From Nemertoderma westbladi (lineage: Eukaryota > Xenacoelomorpha > Nemertodermatida > Nemertodermatidae): a stretch of 64,000 nt of DNA. This document shows, piece after piece, positions 10,233 to 21,234 of the stretch. The notes beneath the pieces are model-generated. The model had not been told where the DNA came from. It searched no databases and was given only the letters and a program-made list of their open reading frames with translations. The position numbers and the translations under genes are program-made. Each line of letters begins with the position of its first letter. Position 1 is the first letter of the stretch. The DNA is taken from assembly GCA_032718475.1 (NCBI GenBank), contig JAUCBJ010007087.1, positions 1-64,000 of the forward strand, in the 5' to 3' direction.

Positions 10233-11569
10233 TAACTTTATAGAAGTCAATATTTCCGAGTCTGTACTCCCAGATATTCCCATTGGCGATATCTCATTTA
10301 GTGAAGTGAAGGCTGCTGCAAAGAGCATTAAGACCAGTAGTGCCAGTGGAGTAAATGGTGTTCCCCCTGAGGTCTTTAAAATACCTGAGTGTTTACAGCT
10401 CATCTATCCCATCATAGTAGACATGTACCGAACAACAAGAGTCCCACAAGAAATGAAAACAAATAAGTTGGTGCCAGTTCCCAAGAAGGGCAACCTAACA
10501 CTCTATGGTTCTTTTCGGGGAATCTCATTGATCTCGATTGCTGCAAAGCTATACAATAGAATTTTATTAAATCGCATCAGGGATCCCATTGAGAGACTGC
10601 TCCGTGGAAATGGGTTTCGTAAAGGTCGTGGGGCCATGGAGCCCATTTTGGCACTTAGAAGGATAATTGAAGAGTTATCAAAAAAGAAAGACAGGCATCT
10701 GGCTGTTATCTTTGTTGACTTCTTCAAGGCCTTTGATTCAATCTCTCGCTCACTTATGTTTAGCATACTTTCATTATATGGGATTCCTGATGAAATTATT
10801 GCAGCAATCAGATCAGTATACGATGGTTCGACAACATTTGTGTCTACTGTTGACGGTGACACAGAACCATTTGAAGTGTTATGGGGCGTCCTCCAGGGAG
10901 ACACACTTGCGCCATTCTTGTTCATAATTGTTGTTGACTATGTTCTACGCATGTCCTTAGATCATCATAATGATGATGGGGTGATGATAACTCCACCTAC
11001 TGCTTCCAGAAGTCGAGGAAATCCTGCCAAGTACCTAACTGATCTAGACTTTGCTGATGACTTAGGAGTACTGTCGGAATCACTAGAGTGAGCCCAACGG
11101 CTCCTCAGCTCATTAGAACAGGCTGCTTCTAGTGTTGGTCTTTTTGTTAACTCCAAGAATGACCAAAATTTTGACAGTTAACTTTGAAAGTCCTCAGGAA
11201 ATGTCTGATCGTATGAGCATAACCTCAAAGGATGGTATGCTTGAGCATGTGGGCGACTTCTGTTACCTGGGATCATGGATCCGGAAGTCAGGTGAGGACC
11301 TTCGAATACGTAAGGGAAAGGCATGGGCAGCCTTGAATAGGCTTCTAACTGTTGAGGACACCAAATCTCTGGATGGCACATTCACAAAAATTCTACGCCG
11401 AGTTCATTGTGTCAAGTACAATGCACACATCTCCAACTAGACACTATATAACATTGGAGGTGTCTCATTGGCTCCCTCAAGCTTGACAAAAGCCGCCTCC
11501 GTATTGTAGGACATGGTTTTCGTTGTGAGTACAAGTCTGTGCACAATCTTGTGCTTTGGCAGCCAGTGG
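10233..11569 (+). pseudogene. 5'-truncated, decayed LINE copy (RT domain)
   Basis: It matches the full-length LINE from 15301 onward (taactttatagaagt…) to about 16746. Damage includes loss of the codons for QN before GFRKGRG, an in-frame TGA after ESLE (11089-11091), a frameshift near 11157, and a deletion of about 100 bp near 11344 that removes RIWKSP…LYGSPCWA. The recognisable RT motifs FVDFFKAFDS, LQGDTLAP and FADD remain. It lies 17 bp downstream of an EEA1 donor, in the same orientation. Confidence 0.9.
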
Positions 11570-11947
11570 GGGGAGGGGGGGGGGGGGGGGGGGTGGGTTC
11601 CATTAGATGCAGCATGTATAGTGCCATTGGGTTGTATGAATATATGCTTAATGGCTGCATCTATGTGTTGGGCGAACCTCGAATTTGGCGGAACCTTAGC
11701 GAACTGATACTGCTTGGGGGGGGGGGGGGGGGGTCAATAATGGCAGATAGTTGTCGACGTCGTCATTACGATTTTGACATGCTAATAAGTTTGTTGGATT
11801 TAAAGCTGTCGAGTTGAAAATTTATAGGCATGATCAAAACTTGAGCCATTGACATTTTAGAGAGTTTCAGACACCATCAGTTTAAGTGCAATTCTCCAGT
11901 CTGCCGCCACAGGGCGAAATGTACGATTTCGTACGATTTTCGATTTC
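11570..11947. other. G-homopolymer-rich spacer
   Basis: Two long G runs (about 11573-11593 and 11717-11733) flank unrecognised sequence. From about 11880 there is a short diverged piece, cagtctgccgccacagggcg, resembling the Helitron-family box ctgccgctagagggcg. No gene was recognised. Confidence 0.6.
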
Positions 11948-12801
11948 GTTTCATTAAATTTCATATTATTGCGATCGCGTCATTCCGAGCAAGGGCTAAT
12001 GGGGGGTTGTTAGGTCATAACATAACATATAGTGGCAATTCACTCAAAAGTGAAAAAAAAATAATGGAAAAAAAAAAAAAAAAAATGTAGTAGGGTGCTC
12101 ACTCAAGCGTACCTACCTCTTCTTTTTTGGAGACAACTTATTATCGCGATTATCAATATAGCCATTTCAGCACAATAACATTATAGATGCACTTCTAGAG
12201 GTCTCATCGATATGAATTTGGTCTCATTCAACCCACAATGGTCGATTTAGTGGGTGCAGACACCTTCAAAACTAGATTACAGTTATTATTATTGATATTA
12301 CACAAAATGTAAACGATGCCCTAACAGAGACATCAACGCTTCAATTTGAAATAGCCACATAACTAAACGAATATTTCTAATTATTCCACTGGATCAGGAA
12401 TAGGCCCATTGGAACCACAACTATCGATATAGTATGTATAGATAGATAGCTTCATAAAAGTATAGAGTGAATAGTTCTTGAGATATTGTACAAATGGGGT
12501 TGTCATGTTAAACTGATGTTTAATCAAAGGAATGTAATTTGTATGTACCATATATTGTACATAATAGTATGTACCACAAACAGTAGTTAACATTCATTAC
12601 CTTAGATAATTAAGGCATGCTCATACATTCGGCAATGCTCTGTTTAGTTGGTGTAAAGTACAAACACTCTACAAAGTTGCAGTAGAGTATTAATGTTTTA
12701 TATATATATATATATTGATAGTAACAATTGTTTTGGCAAGCTGTATTTATCGAGGTGTTTGTTATTATACATTTATTATAGAAAGGGATCTAGGGGTCTT
12801 A
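11948..12801. repeat. Left arm of ~1-kb inverted repeat
   Basis: Reading inward from gtttcattaaattt to aggggtctta, the reverse complement is found at 16949-17948 through most of the length. Shared stretches include acctctagaagtgcatctat, ccactggatcaggaatagg and tactgtttgtggtac. No transposase was seen. The two arms together look like a foldback transposon or an old inverted duplication. Confidence 0.85.
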
Positions 12802-13167
12802 ACCTCGAATGATAAGCATTGTTACTATCAATAATCAAAAATCAGGGGCTAATAAAATGGCAGCTGGCTTTGAAATTAATCTTCCATATCTCAAGAACCT
12901 GTGGCCTAGTGGTTGTTGTCTCGGCTTCTACCTCGAGGTCCCAGGTTCGAATCCGACACCATGCTGATGAGACCCAGTAAGGTCGAAACGCGTACGTGGT
13001 TTGGAGAGATATGAGATATTAATTTCAAGAAAAATTACGCGATTCCTAAATTTGTACACTACCCGGTTAAAAAGTACGCATGTGATGGGATTAGTCCTAC
13101 AATTGCGCCAATAAAGGATAAGTTATTTTCGGTAAAACAAACTTATCATTCGAGGTTAAGACCCATT
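12796..13167 (+). mobile_element. Small element with 22-bp inverted ends, tRNA-like head and hammerhead core
   Basis: The ends ggtcttaacctcgaatgata… (12795) and …tatcattcgaggttaagacc (13165) are inverted repeats. Inside, 12900-12957 is tRNA-like, with an A-box-like tggcctagtgg and a B box ggttcgaatcc. This is followed directly by a hammerhead ribozyme core at 12956-13000. It looks like a tRNA-derived SINE with a ribozyme, sitting in a TIR-bounded unit. A matching A-box half recurs at 41737-41775. Confidence 0.6.
12956..13000 (+). ncRNA. Hammerhead ribozyme motif (type I-like)
   Basis: CTGATGA (12964-12970) is followed by stem II gacc…ggtc (12971-12984, 4 bp, loop cagtaa), then GAAA (12985-12988). 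Cleavage triplet GTA ends at 12994. Stem I pairs accatg (12958-12963) with cgtggt (12995-13000), including one G-U pair. Stem III would be two base pairs (A-U, C-G) with only a 2-nt loop, which is tight and may mark a weak or dead copy. Confidence 0.55.
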
Positions 13168-13189
13168 CGATGACCATTCGATGTTATTG

Positions 13190-16100
13190 TGGTCAGGTCA
13201 GGTATTCTAGGTCATTGATCAAGAAACTTGCCACCTCCATGCAGCATAAAGGAGGTGCCACCTGTAGCTGCATAGACCCTCTTACTAGGGCAAATCTGGT
13301 CCTGTAACTAGGACCCCCTTCGTTCTGGGATAAGGACGCCCTTGGTCCTGGATTAAGGACCCATATACTTGGCTGCAGGGGTATATGGCCTGACCAGGCA
13401 GATGGTGATCTACCAATGGCTGGTTAGGAGTAGAGTGTTCTCATGTCCACTCTGAGGGCACTTCACTGCGACCTGCACCTGGCAGCAAGGGTACAGGGCA
13501 TGACCCAGCAGATGAGCTGCAACAGCCAATGGTGGGTCATGTACGCCAGAGTAGATATGGGTGATGGGCCTCATATCTGACTCCATTGCGACACCCACCC
13601 TGTGGAATGGCAAACCAGGGTGTGGTATTTGCCCTGAGAGCTGACTCGGCAAAAAAGCACCCCCCAACCCCCACTATGGATTACATTAGCAATGCGGAGG
13701 TCCGGCCACTAGAGGCCAGTGGAATTACCGGACACAATCGGCCTCACAGGCGTCAGTTAACTCCTGACCGGCTGCCTGTCTCACCCCCTACTGGAGAGAG
13801 AGCAGCCAACAATTCTTTGAGTCCCTTTCCTGATGACCTTTCTGGCCCAAACCCTGGGTCACCAGGGAGGCCAGATTGTGATGGGGAGAGGGATTCTGGA
13901 GTTGGAGGCTACTCTCATGTTCCACCCCGACCAACAAAGCCATTGGTGAATCTGAGGCAAGTCACTAGACTAGCCTCAGTAAACACCCTAACACTCGGGT
14001 CCCCAATGCGACAAGGTGAGCTGACTGCCTTGGCAGATAAGCTTTCTCTTTGCGCAGTGGGTGTTCAAGAGCACCGAATGCAGACTGGACAGACTGATGA
14101 GGTTCTGATTAAGGACATGGGGGGCGGTTGGCGACTCGCCCTCGCGTCAGCAGATGATAGTGGCAATGGTGGAATTGGTCTATTGATGAATCCAACTGCA
14201 CATGCAGCATTGGACAAAATAGACCAAATCTCTAACCGCATCATCCGTTGCCACTTCTCATGTTCTGGAAGACTGGCTAAGAAGTTTCCTAAGGTGGTTC
14301 TGATTGTGTGCTACTCTCCAACTAGTGTTGCCCCTGTAGAGGAGGTGGAAAATTTCTACCACAATCTACAAGCAGCAACTGATGGAGTGGATCAGCATGC
14401 ATTCTTAACATTCCTGGGAGACTTTAATGCAAGTCTGCATCAATCACCTACATCGCCCTGGGTCTATAGCAATAGTGTTAACCGAAATTCTGTCCATCTT
14501 CAGGATTTTATCTCTGGAAATGGATTGTTTTCGGCTGGAACCCAGTTCAAGAAGCGAACTGGAAAGCTATGGACTCATAGTGGACCCAGTGGTCACAAGT
14601 CCCAGATAGACCATATTCTGTTTCGTAGGAAATACAGGAGCTCTATACAAGACTGTAATGCATTTACACTTCGACCCTTCTCCAGTGATCACCGCCTTAT
14701 TGTGGCCAAGGTAAGACTTAGTCTGCGTGCTAGCAGAACAACGAAATCTGCCTTGCCACGGCATGACTGGTCCTCTCTGTTGCAACAGCCAAGTGTGAGA
14801 TCCAGCTTCACACTACAGCTGAGCAACAGGTATGAGGCTCTTGCCTCTGAGGCGGCAGATCACTGTGAGGGCTATACTGCCTTTACAGAAGCAGTTAAGT
14901 TAGCCGCTGCAGAAACAGTTCCTGTATACCCTCGAAACAGGAAAAGGGCCCCCTGGACTGACAACAAAATTCAGAAGTGCCGAAATGACCTTCATAAGGC
15001 GCAGAAAGAGTCCCGACTCAAACAGACTACAGCGGCCAAGAATGCAGTTAAAGCTGCATCTAGGTCCCTGAACAGGCAGTACTCTGTTAATCTACAGGAG
15101 CTAATAAACCAACAGGTTGATGCCATCAATGATGCTGACGACAGCAGGCAATCATCCCAGGCATGGAAATCGATCAATCTGCTTACTGGGCGGAAAAGCC
15201 AACCAACCACCAAGGTTAAGGCTGAATCACCAGCCGATCGCCTCAATGGTTGGAAAGCCCACTTTGAAAAGCTCCTCAATAATGACAGGGTATTGCCTGA
15301 TAACTTTATAGAAGTAAAAGTGTCTGAGTCTGTACTCCCAGATATTCCAATTGGCGATATCTCCTTTGCAGAAGTGAAGGCTGCTGCAAAGAGCATTAAG
15401 ACCAATCGTGCCAGTGGAGTAGATGGTGTTCCCCCTGAGGTCTTTAAAATACCTGAGTGTTTAAAGCTCATCTATCCCATCATAGTAGACATGTACCGTA
15501 CAACAAGAGTCCCACAAGAAATGAAAACAAATAAGTTGGTGCCAGTTCCCAAGAAGGGCAACCTAACACTCTATGGTTCTTTTCGGGGAATCTCATTGAT
15601 CTCGATTGCTGCAAAACTATACAATAGAATTCTATTAAATCGCATCAGGGATCCCATTGAGAGACTGCTACGTGGAAATCAGAATGGGTTCCGTAAAGGT
15701 CGTGGGACCATGGAGCCCATTTTGGCACTTAGAAGGATAATTGAAGAGTTATCAAAAAAGAAAGACAGGCATCTGGCTGTTATCTTTGTTGACTTCTTCA
15801 AGGCCTTTGATTCAGTCTCTCGCTCACGTATGTTCAGCATACTTTCATTATATGGGATTCCTGATGAAATTATTGCAGCAATCAGATCAGTATACGATGG
15901 TTCGACAACATTTGTGTCTACTGTTGACGGTGACACAGAACCATTTGAAGTGTTATGGGGCGTCCTCCAAGGAGACACACTTGCACCATTCTTGTTCATT
16001 ATTGTGGTTGACTATGTTCTACGCATGTCCTTAGATCATCATAATGATGATGGGGTGATGATAACTCCACCTACTGGCTCCAGAAGTCGAGGAAATCCTG

Positions 16101-16948
16101 CCAAGTACCTAACTGATCTAGACTTTGCTGATGACTTAGGAGTACTCTCAGAATCATTAGAGGGAGCCCAGCGGCTCCTCAGCTCATTAGAACATGCTGC
16201 TTCTAGTGTTGGTCTTTTTATTAACTCCAGAAAGACCAAAATTCTGACAGTTAACTTTGAAAGTCCTCAGCAAGTCTCTGATCGGATGAGCATAAGCTCA
16301 AAGGATGGTATGCTTGAGCATGTGGACGACTTCTGTTACCTGGGATCATGGATCCGGAAGTCAGGTGAGGACCTTCGAATACGTAAGGGAAAGGCATGGG
16401 CAGCCTTGAATAGGCTTTCCAGGATTTGGAAGTCACCTAGAATTAATCGGAAACTTAAGGTCCGATTATTTAGAGCAGCAGTAGTTCCAGTATTCCTCTA
16501 CGGGAGTCCATGCTGGGCTCTAACTGCTGAGGACACCAAATCTCTGGATGGCACATTCACAAGAATGCTACGCCGGGTACATTGTGTCAAGTACAATGCA
16601 CACATCTCCAACCAGACACTATATAACATTGGAGGTGTCTCATTGGTTCCCCCAAGCTTGACACTAGAACAAAATCGCCTCCGCTTTGCAGGACATTGCT
16701 TTCGCCGTGAGGACCAGCCAGTGCATAATCTTGTACTTTGGCAGCCTCATGGAGTGAATAAGCATGGTGGACAGCCCATGACTTTCTTGAGACGCATCTT
16801 AAAGGACACTGGCCTTAAAGATGCGGATGATCTAGCAAATGTCATGGGTGATAGGGAGTTGTGGCGGCGCAATTTTGTTGACAAGCCGGCACAGCATTCT
16901 TAAAAATGCAGCTGCAATGCAGCATGCCGATCCTAGTAGTAGTAGTAG
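13190..16948 (+). mobile_element. Full-length APE-type LINE (RTE-like), TAG-tailed
   Basis: It has a 5' leader of about 400 bp with an imperfect internal duplication, one intact ORF, a very short 3' UTR and a (TAG)n tail at about 16932-16948. The short simple-repeat tail and single EN-RT ORF fit RTE-like or related clades; the clade is not settled by eye. It occupies the loop of the inverted repeat. The exact 5' end and any target duplication are unclear. Confidence 0.85.
13607..16903 (+). CDS. LINE endonuclease-reverse transcriptase ORF, intact
   Basis: An intact ORF of 1,098 aa from the first ATG; the frame is open slightly upstream. The N-terminal third is an apurinic-type endonuclease: GVQEHRM, the FLGDFNASL motif, QIDHILFRR, and SSDHRLIVAK carrying the catalytic SDH. 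The middle is reverse transcriptase: GSFRGISLISIAAKLYNRIL, FVDFFKAFDSV (motif A), LQGDTLAPFLF (motif B) and DLDFADDLGVL (FADD catalytic box). The C-terminal region has LYGSPCWAL and RLRFAGHCFRR, as in many LINE tails. The ORF makes the enzyme for target-primed reverse transcription. Two truncated copies of the same family lie in the window. The lack of any disabling change suggests a recently active source. Confidence 0.95.
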   Translation: MANQGVVFALRADSAKKHPPTPTMDYISNAEVRPLEASGITGHNRPHRRQLTPDRLPVSPPTGERAANNSLSPFPDDLSGPNPGSPGRPDCDGERDSGVGGYSHVPPRPTKPLVNLRQVTRLASVNTLTLGSPMRQGELTALADKLSLCAVGVQEHRMQTGQTDEVLIKDMGGGWRLALASADDSGNGGIGLLMNPTAHAALDKIDQISNRIIRCHFSCSGRLAKKFPKVVLIVCYSPTSVAPVEEVENFYHNLQAATDGVDQHAFLTFLGDFNASLHQSPTSPWVYSNSVNRNSVHLQDFISGNGLFSAGTQFKKRTGKLWTHSGPSGHKSQIDHILFRRKYRSSIQDCNAFTLRPFSSDHRLIVAKVRLSLRASRTTKSALPRHDWSSLLQQPSVRSSFTLQLSNRYEALASEAADHCEGYTAFTEAVKLAAAETVPVYPRNRKRAPWTDNKIQKCRNDLHKAQKESRLKQTTAAKNAVKAASRSLNRQYSVNLQELINQQVDAINDADDSRQSSQAWKSINLLTGRKSQPTTKVKAESPADRLNGWKAHFEKLLNNDRVLPDNFIEVKVSESVLPDIPIGDISFAEVKAAAKSIKTNRASGVDGVPPEVFKIPECLKLIYPIIVDMYRTTRVPQEMKTNKLVPVPKKGNLTLYGSFRGISLISIAAKLYNRILLNRIRDPIERLLRGNQNGFRKGRGTMEPILALRRIIEELSKKKDRHLAVIFVDFFKAFDSVSRSRMFSILSLYGIPDEIIAAIRSVYDGSTTFVSTVDGDTEPFEVLWGVLQGDTLAPFLFIIVVDYVLRMSLDHHNDDGVMITPPTGSRSRGNPAKYLTDLDFADDLGVLSESLEGAQRLLSSLEHAASSVGLFINSRKTKILTVNFESPQQVSDRMSISSKDGMLEHVDDFCYLGSWIRKSGEDLRIRKGKAWAALNRLSRIWKSPRINRKLKVRLFRAAVVPVFLYGSPCWALTAEDTKSLDGTFTRMLRRVHCVKYNAHISNQTLYNIGGVSLVPPSLTLEQNRLRFAGHCFRREDQPVHNLVLWQPHGVNKHGGQPMTFLRRILKDTGLKDADDLANVMGDRELWRRNFVDKPAQHS

Positions 16949-17948
16949 TAAGACCCCTAGATCCCGTCCTATAATAAATGTATATATATATAGTTACTGA
17001 GAAAAATTTTGCTAAGTTATTTTGAAAGTGTTTATACTTTACACCAACAGGTTGAAGGAGCATGTCTAAATTCTCTAAGGTAATGAATGTTAACTACTGT
17101 TTGTGGTACCTATTATGCTTATATCATCAGTATAACTCAAATGGTTGGGTTCAGTAGGCCTGAACCTTTCATGCAATCAATATCTTGGAAATTGATCATT
17201 CACTCCTGATTTGAAGGTGTCCACACTAACTAAATCGATTATTGCGGTTTCAATGATGCTACTCTTGACCTAGTGGTATAATTAGAAGTATCATTTTTAG
17301 TGAATATTCATACATCGATGTACAGTCCTGCTCTCAAAATGCATTCCTTTGATCAAACATCAGTTTAACATGACAACCCTGTTTGTACAATATCTCAAGA
17401 ACTATTCACTCTATACTATTATGATCTATACTATCTATCTATACATACTATATTGATAATTGTGGTTCCAATCGGCCTATTCCTGATCCAGTGGAATAAT
17501 TAGAAATATTCGTTTAGTTATGTGGCTATTTCACATTGAAGCGTTGATGTCTCTGTTAGGGCATCGTTTACATTTTGTGTAATATCAATAATATTAACTG
17601 AAATCTAGTTTTGAAGGTGTCTGTACCCACTAAATCGACCATTGTGGTTTGAATGAGACCAAATTCATATCGATGAGACCTCTAGAAGTGCATCTATAAT
17701 GTTACTGTGCTGAAATGACAATTGATCATCGCGATAATAAGTCGTATCCAGAAAAGAAGAGGTAGGTACGCTTGAGTGTACTGTGCAGTGCACCCTACTA
17801 CTTTTTTGTTGTTTTTTTTCATTAGTTGCACATAATTACCGAACTTTTAAGTCAATTGCCACTATATGTCATGTTATGACCTAATAACCCCCCTGATTAG
17901 CCCTCACTCCGAATGACGCGATTGCGATAATATGATATTTAATGAAAC
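16949..17948. repeat. Right arm of ~1-kb inverted repeat
   Basis: Inverse of 11948-12801, starting taagacccctagatccc and ending atttaatgaaac. It is longer than the left arm because of an extra segment around 17150-17340, part of which resembles 17600-17680 (aaggtgtc…actaaatcg), suggesting internal duplication. No coding potential was recognised. Confidence 0.85.
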
Positions 17949-18737
17949 ATTAATAAATCATGAACTTCAAAAATGTCACACACAATTTTTTCTGTGAATA
18001 CACTTTAGTATATCAGACATCTACACTGATAATATCTTGCTCAGAGATATTCAGCTACATTAGGAAATTAGAAATCAAAAATATTTAGTCTGACGCCAAT
18101 CGTCATTATTAAATGTTGATAAAATATATCCATGTGATACAGATTCACCAAATGTGATACGGAGACGAAACTTTGACGAGCCATAACTTTTGATCCAGTG
18201 GAAACCAGGAGCTGAAATTTTGGTGTTTTTCATACCATATGTGGCTTATCATTTGGTGAAAGTTTCATCAAAATCCATGACCTAGGGTTACAAAATCAAA
18301 AATATCTGGATGATTTGATGTGGAATGACCCGAAAGTGAAAACCTTCCACCATTTCCTTGATTTTATCCGTTTAAGTTGAAACTTGTAGATACACCTGCT
18401 ACACTATAGACCATTCATACAAGGCTTCGACTTTGTTGGGATGGTAATCTTTGGCAGTTCTCCAGTCTACCGCTAGTGGGCTAAAATGTCTGAAATGAAA
18501 TCCTTAGGCCATTTTGTATTATTGTTTATAATCCTTTCTTCCTGGTTGATACCTGGCTCACATATTCTAGACCTCAGACTGAGTTTTTGTGAGGTTTGAA
18601 ATCGACTGCAGTTACCCAGTCTCCCTCTGGGTGGTAAAGTGATTTAGGGGACATCTGCTTAGATTTGGCTTATAATTCCTTCGATTTGACACTTAAGTTT
18701 ATGTCACGTGGTGCGCGAAGGCTCCACACTTGTATCC
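17949..18737. repeat. Diverged Helitron-family internal sequence
   Basis: Contains degraded versions of the box found many times at 19-29 kb (cagtctaccgctagtgggct, then aaaatgtctgaaa), plus ccgtttaagttgaaacttg and related phrases. It reads as an old, decayed member of that family. No gene was recognised. Confidence 0.55.
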
Positions 18738-18808
18738 TTATGTAAGTCAGTCAGGTACTCGGTACCTGTACCCTGTACTGGTACCGGTACAGGTACTCGG
18801 TACCAGTA
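18738..18808. repeat. Isolated left unit of the 62-bp array
   Basis: Contains gtaagtcagtcaggtactcg and ends ggtaccagta. The array resumes at 29483 with tataatataattatg. The two halves together form one normal unit, so the Helitron block split an existing array. Confidence 0.9.
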
Positions 18809-21180
18809 TCTAATATATATAAATATGCATTGTCTGTCTGTCTGTCTGTCTGTTTGTCATCAGCTATACAATCGAACCCATCTCGATGAAATCTCGCTTA
18901 CTATAGCTCGTTAGAAAGGTCTCGCCCTAACTCGTTGCAACGTAATACTCAGAGCCTTCTGAAGTTCGCCCGTCTGCCGCTAGAGGGCGATTTTCGTGAT
19001 TTTCGGGCGAAATTTATCGAATTATTTCGGTTCTTCTATCGGTAATTAATGATTTAGAGGGCCACCATTTATCCCACCTGGTATAAAATTAACATGGGTA
19101 GATTCGCCGTGTCCCATTCTCACAAAGTTTTTATTTTATTCGAGTGTTTAATATAAATATGTATGATTATTTATTGATTAAAAATCAAATAGTGTATAAA
19201 TATGTCATATTCGCCAAGCACGATCGAATGGGCCTATAGTTATTGAATAGGGAAGGATTGTTTTCTGTATCATAGCAACGTTAAGGTAATTATTGAACTT
19301 GCAGCTAGCTGGCTGGGCACAGATAAGGAGCAAGCAGGCTGGAGTGTTGATTGGGGTGGGTTTGGGTTGTCTGTTGCGAATTGCTCAGAGTAATTCTGCT
19401 TTCTCAATCATTGGCTGCATGGAAGGAGAGGTTTATAACATTTTTGTTTTACTGTTATGAATATTAAAAGTAAAATAATTATTTCTGTAGGCCTATACTT
19501 ACTGTATTATTATTTTATCTAATATTATACATCTAATCTCGATGAAATCTCGCTTACTATAGCTCGTTAGATAGGTCTCGCCCTAACTCGTTGCAACGTA
19601 ATACTCAGAGCCGTCTGAAGTTCCCCCATCTGCCGCTAGAGGGCGAATTGTCCGATAGTGAAAACCTGATCTCATTGGGTTGTTTTTAATGCTTTTGAGC
19701 TGAAACTTGGTAGCTATATACTGCAGCATAGGCTATATATTTCCGGAGTCACTGAGTTGTCCACAGTTCCCCAGTCTACTGTTAGAGGGCTAAATGTCTG
19801 AGAGTTAACATCTTCTCCAACTTTGTTATTTACAATCCGTTTAGACTGAAACTTGGTAGGCATCTACTACAGCATAGGTTGTATCTTTACTGAGTCGCAG
19901 AGTCGTCTACAGTACCCGCGTCTGCCGCTAGAGGGCGAAATGTCTGAAAGTTAACATCTTCTCCAACTTTGTTATTTATAATCCGTTTAGACTGAACTTG
20001 GTAGGCATCTACTACAGCATAGGCTATATCTTTACTGAGTCGCGCAGAGTTGTCTACAGTACCCGCGTCTGCCGCTAGAGGGTGAAATGTATGAAAGTTA
20101 ACATATTTTCCAACTTTGTTATTTACAATCCTTTTATACTGGAACTTGGTAGGCATCTACTATAGCATAGGCTATATCTTTGCGGAGTAGTAGAGTCGTC
20201 TACAATTCCCCAGTCTACCGCTAGAGGGCGAAATGTCTGAAAGTTAACATCTTCTCCAACTTTGTTATTTATAATCCATTTAGACTGAACTTGGTAGGCA
20301 TCTACTACAGCATAGGCCATATCTTTACTGAGTCCCGCAGAGTTGTCTACATTACCCGCGTCTGCCGCTAGAGGGCGAAATGTATGAAAGTTAACATCTC
20401 CTCCAACTTTGTTATTAACAATCCTTTTAGACTGAATCTTGGTAGGCATCTACTATAGCATAGGCTATATCTTTGCGGAGTAGTAGAGTCGTCTACAGTT
20501 CCACAGTCAGCCGCTAGAGGGCGAATTGTCTGATAGTGAAAACCTCATCCCATTTGGTTCTTTTTAATCATTTTGAGCTGAAAATTGGTAGGCATCTACT
20601 ACAGCATAGGCTGTACCTTTACGGAGTCGCAGAGTTGTATACAGTCCCCCCCCCAATATGCCGCTAGAGGGCGAAATATCTGATAGTGAACACCTCATCC
20701 TATTTGGTTCTTTTTAATCCTATTGAGCTGGAACTTGGCAGGAATCTACTACAGCATATTCTGTATCTTTACGGAGCCCCAGAGTCGTCTACAGTTCTTC
20801 AGTCTACCGCTAGAGGGTGAAATGTCTGAATGTAAACATCTACACCAATTTTGTTATTTACAATCTGTTTAAGCTGAAACTTGAAAGGCAGGCATTTTAC
20901 TTCACCATAAACCCCATCTTTACCAAACTGCAGCGCCGTCTGCATTTCACCAGTCCGCAGGTAGAGGGTGGATCTGAAAGTGATCATTTTTCTGGAAATT
21001 TTGTTATTTACAATCTGCCTAAAGTTGAAACTTGACAGTTATCTCTTATGGCGGTGGCGTTTTATTTAATGATGGTGTCTGTTCCGTATGCAGTTCTCAA
21101 ATCTCAAACACATATTCATATATCATCTGCACTGCACGTGCACTAGAAAGCTGTGGCCCGAAGGGCCACAGGCTTTCTAG
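18809..21180 (+). mobile_element. Helitron-like element copy A (non-autonomous)
   Basis: The 5' end TCTAATATATATAAAT is followed by a GTCTG run. The 3' end is a 19-bp-stem hairpin with loop gaa (gtggcccgaagggccac core) closing in CTAG. The flanks are A on the left and T on the right, as for Helitrons. Inside are a duplicated segment beginning ctcgatgaaatctcgctta and about eight ~145-bp units containing ccgctagagggcg. No Rep/helicase ORF is present, so it would depend on a helper. Confidence 0.8.
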
Positions 21181-21202
21181 TCTAATATATATAAATCTCG
21201 AT

Positions 21203-21234
<32 letters not shown>

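Noticed and set aside
9457-11091. EEA1-RT fusion gene
   Set aside because: A consensus donor (aag|gtaagt) lies before the LINE part, and the LINE copy is 5'-truncated with a stop, a frameshift and a deletion. The fusion is an open-frame coincidence.
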